Shown here: positions 1 through 4,693 of the stretch, one piece after another
Layout of the letters: every line of letters starts with the position of its first letter
Position numbering within the stretch: the stretch's first letter is position 1
Source: Patescibacteria group bacterium
Lineage (GTDB): Bacteria > Patescibacteriota > Minisyncoccia > UBA6257 > GWB1-50-10
DNA: 5,473 bases
NCBI GenBank assembly: GCA_023380415.1
Contig: JAMCRC010000006.1
Location: 1-5,473 of the forward strand
Direction: 5' to 3'
Program-made: the position numbers and the translations under genes
The notes under the pieces: generated by a model
What the model saw: only the letters and a program-made list of their open reading frames with translations
What the model was told of the DNA's origin: nothing
Database searches by the model: none

Positions 1-450
1 CTCGCGTTCCTCGGTTTCCTGGACGCGACCTTTCTCACGGCCAGCCATTATTTGCGCTTTCCGCTGCCTTGCTCCGTTCTGAACGGCTGCGAGGTCGTGA
101 CGACGAGCGTCTATTCGACCTTGTTCGGCGTACCGATCGCGCTCATCGGCGCTTTGTACTATCTTGCGATGTTCGTTCTTTCGGTGGCCGCCTTGGAAAG
201 GAAACGCCCGCGATTGCTGCAGCCGGTCTTCGCCCTCTCGGCCTTGGGCCTGGCCGTCTCGCTCGTTCTGGTCTTCATCCAGCTCGTGGTGATAGGTTCC
301 ATCTGTCCTTACTGCATGGTCTCGGCCATAACGACGACAGCCGTCTTTGGGACGGCCTTTTGGGCGGCTCGCGGATATCTCGGTCCGTCGTCAGCTCACG
401 TGGAAGACGGTCCCGATGGCGACGCCGACGCCGATGGCGACGCCGCCTAG
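1..450 (+). CDS. VKOR family protein (5' end outside window)
   Basis: An integral membrane thiol oxidoreductase of the vitamin K epoxide reductase family. Bacterial members pass electrons from a DsbA/thioredoxin-like partner to quinone and so drive disulfide formation outside the cytoplasm. The frame is open from base 1 and gives 149 visible residues. The first of these (LAFLGFLDATFLTASHY) look like the end of the first membrane helix, so only about 10-20 N-terminal residues appear to be missing. An internal TTG at 52 lies inside this homologous stretch and is not the true start. Family hallmarks are present: the loop cysteine pair C24 and C30 (CX5C), the following Ser with the FGVPIALIG helix start (about 39-50), and the active-site CPYC at 102-105 in a late helix. 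The acidic tail after about residue 133 (rich in D, G, A) is unlike the family core and is encoded opposite the neighbouring transporter gene. Family assignment is firm. The redox partner is not visible and may lie upstream. Confidence 0.88.
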   Translation, partial: LAFLGFLDATFLTASHYLRFPLPCSVLNGCEVVTTSVYSTLFGVPIALIGALYYLAMFVLSVAALERKRPRLLQPVFALSALGLAVSLVLVFIQLVVIGSICPYCMVSAITTTAVFGTAFWAARGYLGPSSAHVEDGPDGDADADGDAA

Positions 451-903
451 AAGAAGCATCTCAAGGCCTTTTTTCCAGAGACCGGTCCGGGTGAATTTGG
501 CGTTCACGGCTCCGAGGACGAATAGCGTGACGAGCGAAAGGGCTATTGAAATGACAAGCCCGGCGCTCGGATCGGCGATGAGATACGGGAAAAGGGGAAT
601 GAATCCGGCTACGGCGAAGGAGAGGAACATGATGGCGCCGTCTTTGAACGATCGGCGAACGGCCGCCTTGCCTCCTTCTTCGAGATACTCGGCGCCGGAG
701 TGTTCGGAGAGGAAGCTGCCGACGGCCATGGAAAAGGCCTCGACGAAAAGATAGATGAGGCCGGTGCCGACGATGGCGTTCCGGCCCGCGCCGCCGGCAT
801 CCAATCCGGCGAGCAGTCCGACCGTAGACACCAAGCTGTCTTCGACGCCGAAAGTGAAGCTCCTAATATACGAGGCGAACGATTGCTTTTGATCCTCCGA
901 CAT
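391..903 (-). CDS. VIT1/CCC1 family transporter
   Basis: A membrane protein of the vacuolar iron transporter (VIT1/CCC1) family, whose members move Fe2+ and/or Mn2+ out of the cytosol. From the ATG at 903 it has 170 residues. The first helix carries the family signature FGVEDSLVSTVGLLAGL (18-34, with Asp22). It is followed by a second helix with the FSMAVGSFLSEHS motif (57-69, Met59), AGFIPLFPYL near residue 100, and two C-terminal helices ending GLEMLLLGGVAIGVGVAIG. It lacks the extra cytoplasmic metal-binding domain of plant VITs and is a short bacterial form. ATGs at 969 and 921 are also in frame. I chose 903 because the homology begins soon after it and a -10-like TAGAAT (917 to 912) lies 8 bases before it. 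The last 60 bases overlap the VKOR gene convergently. The metal cannot be read from the sequence. Confidence 0.86.
   Translation of the reverse strand: MSEDQKQSFASYIRSFTFGVEDSLVSTVGLLAGLDAGGAGRNAIVGTGLIYLFVEAFSMAVGSFLSEHSGAEYLEEGGKAAVRRSFKDGAIMFLSFAVAGFIPLFPYLIADPSAGLVISIALSLVTLFVLGAVNAKFTRTGLWKKGLEMLLLGGVAIGVGVAIGTVFHVS
415..444. repeat. Short tandem repeat in overlapping gene ends
   Basis: The 12-mer GATGGCGACGCC occurs at 415-426 and again exactly at 433-444, separated by GACGCC, so the period is 18 bases. On the + strand it encodes the Asp/Ala/Gly-rich end of the VKOR protein. On the - strand the same bases encode the glycine/valine/isoleucine helix at the end of the VIT transporter. Confidence 0.7.
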
Positions 904-905
904 AT

Positions 906-934
906 TTAACAATTCTATCATAAAAAGCGATAAT
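906..934 (+). promoter_or_regulatory. Predicted promoter of the GDPD-DUF192-FKBP operon
   Basis: A -35-like TTAACA (906-911, 5/6 to TTGACA) and a -10-like GATAAT (929-934, 5/6 to TATAAT) are separated by exactly 17 bases. Initiation 7-8 bases downstream would fall at about 941-942, on the ATG at 942, giving a leaderless message. The alternative ATG at 933 overlaps the -10 box and would not be in that transcript. This is prediction from sequence only. Confidence 0.5.
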
Positions 935-939
935 GAAAG
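912..939 (-). promoter_or_regulatory. Predicted promoter of the VIT-like gene
   Basis: Read on the minus strand, TAGAAT (917 to 912, 5/6 to TATAAT) lies 8 bases before the ATG at 903. A poor -35 candidate, CTTTCA (939 to 934), sits 16 bases upstream. No Shine-Dalgarno sequence is visible, so a leaderless transcript is possible. The element lies inside the -35/-10 spacer of the oppositely directed GDPD promoter. Confidence 0.35.
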
Positions 940-941
940 CG

Positions 942-1622
942 ATGTTAAAGATAGGCCATCGTGGAGCATCGGGGTACGAACCGGAGAACACCTTGCGGTC
1001 TTTTAAGAAAGCCATCGATCTCGGCGTCGATATGATAGAACTCGACGTCCATCGGACGAGGGACGGCCGCATCGTCGTCATCCATGACGAAACCGTAGAT
1101 CGGACGACGAACGGCAGCGGCGATATCGCCCATATGACGCTCGCGGAGGTTAAGGAACTGGATGCCGGGAAAGGCGAGATGGTCCCCACATTGGACGAAG
1201 TGCTGGATCTGGCCATCGGCAAGGTCATCGTAGATATCGAGATCAAGGACGAGGGGCTGGCCGAATCGGTGGCAGAGGCGGTCAAAAAGCGTTTGGAGGG
1301 CGGTGCCAAGCCCGAAGATTTCGTCATATCCTCGTTCTCCGAAAACGAGCTCGAAACCGTTGCGGCCCATGCCAATCTAAGGCGGATCCTCTTGACGAGG
1401 AGGGCTCCGCAACATGCGGTGGCTGCCGCGCTAGACCTCGGCGTTTGGGGTATTGGCGCCCCTTCGGAATCGACTCATGGCGAAAGCGTCGACGACGTTC
1501 ACCGGAACGGCTTGAAAGTATTCGTTTGGACGGCTCATGAGTCGGATGAAGCAGAGGCCATTCGGCGGTGTCGGGACATCGGCGTGGACGGCATATTTTC
1601 GAACTTTCCCGACCGGCTTTGA
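942..1622 (+). CDS. Glycerophosphodiester phosphodiesterase
   Basis: A TIM-barrel GDPD-family enzyme that hydrolyses glycerophosphodiesters to glycerol-3-phosphate and an alcohol, normally using a divalent metal. From the ATG at 942 it has 226 residues, the usual length of a single-domain bacterial enzyme. Visible motifs in order: GHRG (5-8, catalytic His6), PENT (14-17), IELDVH with metal-ligand candidates Glu33 and Asp35, IHDET (47-51, catalytic His48), VPTLDEVL (81-88), DIEIK (98-102), FVWTAHE (194-200) and the C-terminal DGIFSNFPD (216-224). All key residues are intact. No signal peptide is present, so it is predicted to be cytoplasmic. An in-frame ATG at 933 would add three residues, but it overlaps the likely -10 box. 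It is first in an operon, with DUF192 starting 4 bases after its stop. In a small-genome cell it may salvage head groups from scavenged lipids (inference). Substrate specificity is not visible. Confidence 0.93.
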   Translation: MLKIGHRGASGYEPENTLRSFKKAIDLGVDMIELDVHRTRDGRIVVIHDETVDRTTNGSGDIAHMTLAEVKELDAGKGEMVPTLDEVLDLAIGKVIVDIEIKDEGLAESVAEAVKKRLEGGAKPEDFVISSFSENELETVAAHANLRRILLTRRAPQHAVAAALDLGVWGIGAPSESTHGESVDDVHRNGLKVFVWTAHESDEAEAIRRCRDIGVDGIFSNFPDRL

Positions 1623-1626
1623 TATC

Positions 1627-1962
1627 ATGCAGATCAGGAATGAGACCCAAAATGTCGTTCTAAGCGATGATGCGCTCTACTTCAGGACCCTCGCAGAAAA
1701 GGCGAACGGCCTCATCGATATCGACGACGAGAAGAAAGCGGCGTATTTCAATACCCGCTTCGGCATCCACACCTTCGGCATGGACCGATCTTTGGATTGC
1801 CTCGTCTTGGACGATGCGGGCCACGTGAAGCGCATAAAGGAAGGCCTGCTCCCGAACAAAACATTCTTTTGGCCGCCGATCTGGAAAAGGGTGGTGGAAT
1901 TGCCGGCCGGACGGGTGCGCGAGACAGGGACATCGATCGGTGATAAGATAAGCATCGTATGA
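1627..1962 (+). CDS. DUF192 family protein
   Basis: A 111-residue protein that I assign to the DUF192 (COG1430) family, whose biochemical role is not established. The family pattern is visible in the second half: FGIHTFGMDRSLDCLVLD (45-62) stands where family members have a Trp/Met...pLD...Ld segment. It is followed by GHVKRIKEGLLP (65-76) and the characteristic VVELPAGRVRETGTSIGDKISI (89-110). The N-terminal half is divergent, with a recognisable NGL at 27-29. No signal peptide or lipobox is seen, whereas many family members are exported. The start at 1627 is 4 bases after the GDPD stop and has no Shine-Dalgarno sequence. A longer in-frame reading from 1537 would sit inside GDPD and lacks family similarity. 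Its stop overlaps the FKBP start (ATGA at 1959-1962), which points to translational coupling. Family call is fairly sure; function unknown. Confidence 0.78.
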   Translation: MQIRNETQNVVLSDDALYFRTLAEKANGLIDIDDEKKAAYFNTRFGIHTFGMDRSLDCLVLDDAGHVKRIKEGLLPNKTFFWPPIWKRVVELPAGRVRETGTSIGDKISIV

Positions 1963-2498
1963 AAAACAATCTTCCGGTCATAATCGCCGCTTTGGTCATC
2001 GTCGTGCTTTTGGTCTTGATATTCGTTTTCAGCGGCAAGAAGCCGTCGCCGAACGGCGCTTCGGCTCCGGCCGGTTCCAACGAATCGTCCGTGGCGACGG
2101 TGAATACCCAGGCAGCCACGTCTTCGCCCGCGGAGCCGGCCAATCGGACCGCGACCACGGCCGACGGGCTCCAGATAACGGACGTGAGCGTCGGTACCGG
2201 AGCCGTCGCCCAGGCGGGGGATACGGTGACCGTTTCCTACGTCGGCTCCTTCCCGAACGGCCAGGTTTTCGACGCCTCGGCGAACCACGGTGGCTCCTTC
2301 TCCTTCGTTCTGGGCGTCGGTCATGTCATCCCGGGATGGGATGAAGGAGTGCTCGGAATGCGGGTCGGGGGAGAACGCAAGCTTGTCGTGCCGCCAGCGC
2401 TCGGATACGGCGCGTCCGGCACGCCCGATGGTACCATTCCGCCGAACGCCACGCTCGATTTCGACATCAAGCTCTTGGGCGTGAGCAAGGCCCAATAA
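1959..2498 (+). CDS. Membrane-anchored FKBP-type peptidyl-prolyl isomerase
   Basis: A cis-trans prolyl isomerase of the FKBP family, predicted to act outside the cytoplasm on the end of a membrane anchor. Of its 179 residues, 5-24 form one hydrophobic helix after a short basic N-terminus. Residues 26-68 are a Ser/Ala/Thr/Pro-rich linker, and 69-179 are a complete FKBP domain. The active-site pocket is intact: Tyr94, Phe104, Asp105, the VIPGW segment (123-127, with Trp127), Tyr150 in PPALGYGASG, and Phe168 in the last strand, preceded by GTIPPNATL (158-166). There is no lipobox Cys and no AxA site, so it is an anchored rather than a released or lipidated form. The start overlaps the DUF192 stop by four bases (ATGA), making it the last gene of the GDPD operon. 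Two hairpins follow its TAA stop. Fold and activity are secure; clients are unknown. Confidence 0.94.
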   Translation: MKNNLPVIIAALVIVVLLVLIFVFSGKKPSPNGASAPAGSNESSVATVNTQAATSSPAEPANRTATTADGLQITDVSVGTGAVAQAGDTVTVSYVGSFPNGQVFDASANHGGSFSFVLGVGHVIPGWDEGVLGMRVGGERKLVVPPALGYGASGTPDGTIPPNATLDFDIKLLGVSKAQ

Positions 2499-2499
2499 A

Positions 2500-2528
2500 A
2501 AAGGAAGGAGGTCGGACCTCCTTCCTTT
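2500..2528. terminator. Hairpin terminator between FKBP and DUF378 genes
   Basis: A perfect inverted repeat has arms AAAGGAAGGAGG (2500-2511) and CCTCCTTCCTTT (2517-2528) around a five-base TCGGA. On the minus strand it is followed by six T (2502 to 2497), a strong terminator for the DUF378 gene. On the plus strand the T-run is short (TTTCT). It starts two bases after the FKBP stop. Confidence 0.75.
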
Positions 2529-2548
2529 CTGGGGATAACTCGGCAAAC

Positions 2549-2575
2549 AAAAACCCGCCTGCGAGGCGGGTTTTT
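2549..2575. terminator. Bidirectional rho-independent terminator
   Basis: Perfect 12-base arms, AAAAACCCGCCT (2549-2560) and AGGCGGGTTTTT (2564-2575), surround a GCG loop. The GC core is flanked by T-runs on both strands, so it can end the FKBP operon from the left and DUF378 from the right. Confidence 0.88.
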
Positions 2576-2593
2576 CGTTTCGGGTACCGGGCC

Positions 2594-2812
2594 TTAGGCC
2601 TGCGGCATCATCGCGGATTTCTTTTCTCCGCCGAAGAGGAAACTTATTCCCCAGAGACCGGAGATCCCGACCAAGATGTAAATAATGGTCGAAACTACCG
2701 AGCCCATTCCGAAGATGGCGTCCACGACGTTGAAATTGAAAACGCCCACCAGCCCCCAGTTGATGGAGCCGATGACCATTAAGAGCGTCGCGATCCACTT
2801 GAATGTCTTCAT
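2594..2812 (-). CDS. DUF378 family small membrane protein
   Basis: A 72-residue membrane protein of the DUF378 family, whose function is unknown. The family signature IGSINWGLVGVFNFNVVDAIFG (14-35) is followed by a second helix IIYILVGISGLWGISFLF (43-60). Two helices are predicted (about 6-26 and 40-60), with a short polar tail ending KKSAMMPQA. The length is typical. The start at 2812 is preceded by AGGA (2826 to 2823), about 10 bases upstream, the only Shine-Dalgarno-like site near a start in this window. A good -10 box lies further up. The gene is monocistronic, ends at two hairpins, and diverges from the Nramp-related gene. Adjacency does not reveal a role. Confidence 0.9.
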   Translation of the reverse strand: MKTFKWIATLLMVIGSINWGLVGVFNFNVVDAIFGMGSVVSTIIYILVGISGLWGISFLFGGEKKSAMMPQA

Positions 2813-2822
2813 TGTGGTTTGT

Positions 2823-2826
2823 TCCT
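2823..2826 (-). promoter_or_regulatory. Shine-Dalgarno-like site of the DUF378 gene
   Basis: AGGA on the minus strand, ten bases before the ATG at 2812. It is notable because the other intergenic starts in this window have no comparable site. Confidence 0.4.
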
Positions 2827-2844
2827 TTTTTCGGCCTTTCCCTA

Positions 2845-2873
2845 ATTATACCAAAAGTACGGCGAAAAATGGC
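2845..2873 (-). promoter_or_regulatory. Predicted promoter of the DUF378 gene
   Basis: A perfect TATAAT on the minus strand (2850 to 2845) has a weak -35 candidate GCCATT (2873 to 2868) 17 bases upstream. Initiation about 7 bases downstream of the box leaves a leader of roughly 25 bases containing AGGA. The element abuts and overlaps the opposite Nramp-gene -10 box. TAATTAT occurs twice here, at 2843-2849 and 2875-2881, 32 bases apart; it may simply be the two -10 regions or may be a paired binding site. Confidence 0.5.
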
Positions 2874-2878
2874 ATAAT
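2873..2878 (+). promoter_or_regulatory. Predicted -10 box of the Nramp-related gene
   Basis: CATAAT (5/6 to TATAAT) ends 9 bases before the ATG at 2888, so initiation about 7 bases downstream leaves a leader of 0-3 bases. No convincing -35 is found at 16-18 bases upstream and there is no Shine-Dalgarno sequence. Confidence 0.4.
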
Positions 2879-2887
2879 TATCTGGAC

Positions 2888-4153
2888 ATGTCGTTTTGGA
2901 AACGGCTCAAGAATATCGGATCGAAGGTCGGTCCGGGGATAGTGACCGGCGCGTCGGACGACGATCCGTCCGGCATTTTGACCTACCTCCAGTCCGGTTT
3001 CGCTTTCGGCTTCCGGACGCTTTGGCTCGCGCTCGTCAATCTGCCGTTCATGATATCCATCCAGGAGATGTCCGCCCGTTTGGGTTATGCCACGGACAAA
3101 GGACTGGCGCGCCTCATCAAGGAACATTTCCGCCCGGGTATCCTGCGGTTCGTCGCCACGACGTCGATAATCGTCATCGTGGTGAACATCGGAGCCGATC
3201 TTTTGGCCGTCGGCACCGTTCTCCGCGAGCTCGTCGGATGGCCGGTGGCCGTCTGGCTCTTCATAACGGCCGGCGTCATCCTCCTTTTCACCATCTCCCT
3301 CTCTTATCCAAAATTCGCCGCCGTCCTCAAATGGCTCACGCTCTCCCTTCTCTTCTACGTGGCCGTGGCTTTCGTCATCCATATCGATTGGCTTACGGCC
3401 CTTAAGGCGACCGTCTGGCCCCAGATCGCCTGGAACAAGGACTTCGTCGAGCTCATGGCCGCTTTCTTCGGCACCACGGTCTCGCCCTATCTCTTCTTCT
3501 GGCAGGCCAGCGAAGAGGTCGAGGACCGGGAAGAATCTTCGCGGGAGCGGAAATTAAAGCGTTTCCTCGTGACCAAGAACGAGTTGAAGCACCTGCGCCG
3601 CGATACGGCCGTCGGCATGATCTTTTCAGAAGTGACGACCTGGTTCATCGTGGTCTCCGCCGCCGGTCTCTTTTTCGCCCATGGCCCGACCCAGATATTA
3701 AGCTTCGCCCAGGCCTCGGAAGTGCTGCGGCCGCTTCTCGGCCCGCTCGCCTTCGTGGCCTTCGCCCTTGGAATAGTCGGCACCGGCCTTCTTGCCGTTC
3801 CGGTCCTTGCCGGCAGCGTCGGCTACATTCTGTCCGAAATGTTCGGTTGGGCCGAGGGCATGAACAAGACCTGGCGGGAAGCGCGCAGTTTTTATCTTGT
3901 GATAGTCGCGGCCACGGCCGTCGGCCTCGCCCTGAATCTGTTCGGTTTCGACCCGGTGAGGCTTTTGATAGCTACGGCGGTCCTCTATACCATCATCACG
4001 CCGCCCCTGGTCTGGGTCATCATCAAGCTGGCCAATAAAAAAGAGGTCCTAGGCGATAGGACGAACACTCCTTGGGCGAATTTTTGGGCCTATCTGACGC
4101 TCCTTTTCTCGATATTCGTCGCGGCGGCCTATTTGATCGTCACTTTCCTTTGA
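2888..4153 (+). CDS. Nramp-related divalent metal transporter with altered metal site
   Basis: A 421-residue polytopic membrane protein of the Nramp (COG1914) superfamily, with about 11 hydrophobic segments. Canonical Nramps import Mn2+/Fe2+ with protons. Helix 1 begins GPGIVTGASDDDPSG (15-29). It keeps the metal-site Asp (D26) of the DPGN motif but has Gly29 where canonical members have Asn. Helix 6 reads GTTVSPYLFFWQ (195-206), with Ser199 and Tyr201 replacing the Met and His of the usual MPH. These changes are shared, as I recall, by a large bacterial clade with DDDPSG and SPYLFFWQ motifs, so they look inherited and not degenerative. A very charged cytoplasmic loop (about 208-236, EEVEDREESSRERK onward) follows helix 6. 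The substrate may be a harder cation such as Mg2+ or Mn2+, but this is inference. The start at 2888 is supported by the -10 box just upstream. The gene is single and divergent from DUF378. The symbol mntH is deliberately not used. Confidence 0.88.
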   Translation: MSFWKRLKNIGSKVGPGIVTGASDDDPSGILTYLQSGFAFGFRTLWLALVNLPFMISIQEMSARLGYATDKGLARLIKEHFRPGILRFVATTSIIVIVVNIGADLLAVGTVLRELVGWPVAVWLFITAGVILLFTISLSYPKFAAVLKWLTLSLLFYVAVAFVIHIDWLTALKATVWPQIAWNKDFVELMAAFFGTTVSPYLFFWQASEEVEDREESSRERKLKRFLVTKNELKHLRRDTAVGMIFSEVTTWFIVVSAAGLFFAHGPTQILSFAQASEVLRPLLGPLAFVAFALGIVGTGLLAVPVLAGSVGYILSEMFGWAEGMNKTWREARSFYLVIVAATAVGLALNLFGFDPVRLLIATAVLYTIITPPLVWVIIKLANKKEVLGDRTNTPWANFWAYLTLLFSIFVAAAYLIVTFL

Positions 4154-4172
4154 TCGGCAACGGCGGCTTGGC

Positions 4173-4203
4173 AAAAACCCGCCGGCGCGAGGGCCGGCGG
4201 GTT
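4173..4203 (-). terminator. Rho-independent terminator of the secreted-protein gene
   Basis: Perfect 11-base arms AACCCGCCGGC (4176-4186) and GCCGGCGGGTT (4193-4203) surround a six-base loop. Read on the minus strand the stem is followed by TTTTT (4177 to 4173), so it terminates the gene ending at 4248. On the plus strand only TT follows the stem, so it would serve the Nramp-related gene poorly. Confidence 0.8.
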
Positions 4204-4247
4204 GGAGAATGGTAGGGAGGTCGAGGCTATTCTGTTTTCGCGGGGGC

Positions 4248-4616
4248 CTAGGCGGTAGGCGCCCGGATCCGGACGAAGCCGGCGATCTTTTGGGCGGTGT
4301 CCGGGCTTTCGGCCTCGGTCATTTCGGTCCGATAGCCGATCTTATCGACGGCGGTCCGGCCGGCCGGAGCGCTCTGGTTGGTCCGAGAGGATCGGGCGAC
4401 CGCCGTTTGGGCCTGGTCGGTCTCCGGCGCCGCGGTGAATTTGGAAGCGCCTAGTCCGGGAACGGTCTCGGAGTAATCGAGCGTCCGCTCGAGCGGCGGT
4501 TCCGGAACGGGATGGCCGTTTGACGGAACCGGGGTCGTGCTGGCGAAAGCCACGGTCGCTCCGGTGGCGGCGGCCAGGCTCAATATCATCGCCAATTGTC
4601 CTTTCACGCGTCGCAT
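4248..4616 (-). CDS. Hypothetical secreted protein
   Basis: I do not recognise this protein. From the ATG at 4616 it has 122 residues; an adjacent ATG at 4619 would add one Met. It opens with a basic stretch (RRVKGQ), a hydrophobic core (LAMILSLAAATGATVAFA) and an AFA|ST site after residue 25, a convincing Sec signal peptide. There is no lipobox Cys and no cysteine at all. The mature part is low in hydrophobics and rich in Ala, Thr, Pro, Ser and charged residues, with Pro clusters near the new N-terminus (TTPVPSNGHPVPEPP), and looks largely disordered. No domain or catalytic motif is seen. Support for it being real: the signal peptide, a -10-like box TATAAG directly upstream, and a minus-strand terminator 45 bases after its TAG stop. 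A plus-strand reading at 4209-4454 overlaps it but has none of these. It could be a cell-surface or periplasmic linker protein; function is unknown. Confidence 0.62.
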   Translation of the reverse strand: MRRVKGQLAMILSLAAATGATVAFASTTPVPSNGHPVPEPPLERTLDYSETVPGLGASKFTAAPETDQAQTAVARSSRTNQSAPAGRTAVDKIGYRTEMTEAESPDTAQKIAGFVRIRAPTA

Positions 4617-4622
4617 CATTGA

Positions 4623-4628
4623 CTTATA
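4623..4628 (-). promoter_or_regulatory. Predicted -10 box of the secreted-protein gene
   Basis: TATAAG on the minus strand (5/6 to TATAAT) ends 6 bases before the ATG at 4616 and 3 before the ATG at 4619. The normal initiation distance therefore favours 4616 and a leaderless message. The -35 at 17 bases upstream (TACCCT) is poor. Confidence 0.38.
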
Positions 4629-4658
4629 CGTCCGCTTCGTCCGAAAGGGTACTTTGAT

Positions 4659-4687
4659 TTGCCGCCGGTAGGTTTAACTTATACAAT
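4659..4687 (+). promoter_or_regulatory. Predicted leaderless promoter of hisS
   Basis: TTGCCG (4659-4664, 4/6 to TTGACA) and TACAAT (4682-4687, 5/6 to TATAAT) have a 17-base spacer. The -10 box ends 6 bases before the hisS ATG at 4694, so initiation is expected at or within a base of the A of the start codon. No Shine-Dalgarno sequence and no T-box or leader structure fits in the space. Confidence 0.55.
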
Positions 4688-4693
4688 TTCTGT

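Noticed and set aside
945..1375. Two minus-strand open frames opposite GDPD
   Set aside because: The plus strand carries all GDPD motifs. The antisense frames show no domain and no promoter of their own.
1537..1626. Upstream extension of the DUF192 frame inside GDPD
   Set aside because: It adds 30 residues without family similarity. The ATG at 1627, 4 bases after the GDPD stop, fits operon spacing.
1942..1959. Possible internal -10 (GATAAG, 1947-1952) 6 bases before the FKBP ATG
   Set aside because: Only 4/6 match and no -35. The ATGA overlap with DUF192 already explains expression by coupling, although the spacing does mimic the leaderless pattern.
1677..2798. Long minus-strand open frame of 373 codons opposite DUF192 and FKBP
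   Set aside because: It is rich in Arg, Gly and Asp, has no recognisable domain, runs through both terminators and overlaps the well-supported DUF378 gene in another frame. It is an antisense shadow of GC-rich coding DNA.
2846..3382. Minus-strand open frame opposite the start of the Nramp-related gene
   Set aside because: Composition is low-complexity charged (E, D, G, R) with no family signature, and the plus-strand transporter frame explains the region fully.
4209..4454. Plus-strand open frame opposite the secreted-protein gene
   Set aside because: Gly/Arg-rich with no motif or upstream signal. The minus-strand frame has a signal peptide, a -10 box and a terminator.
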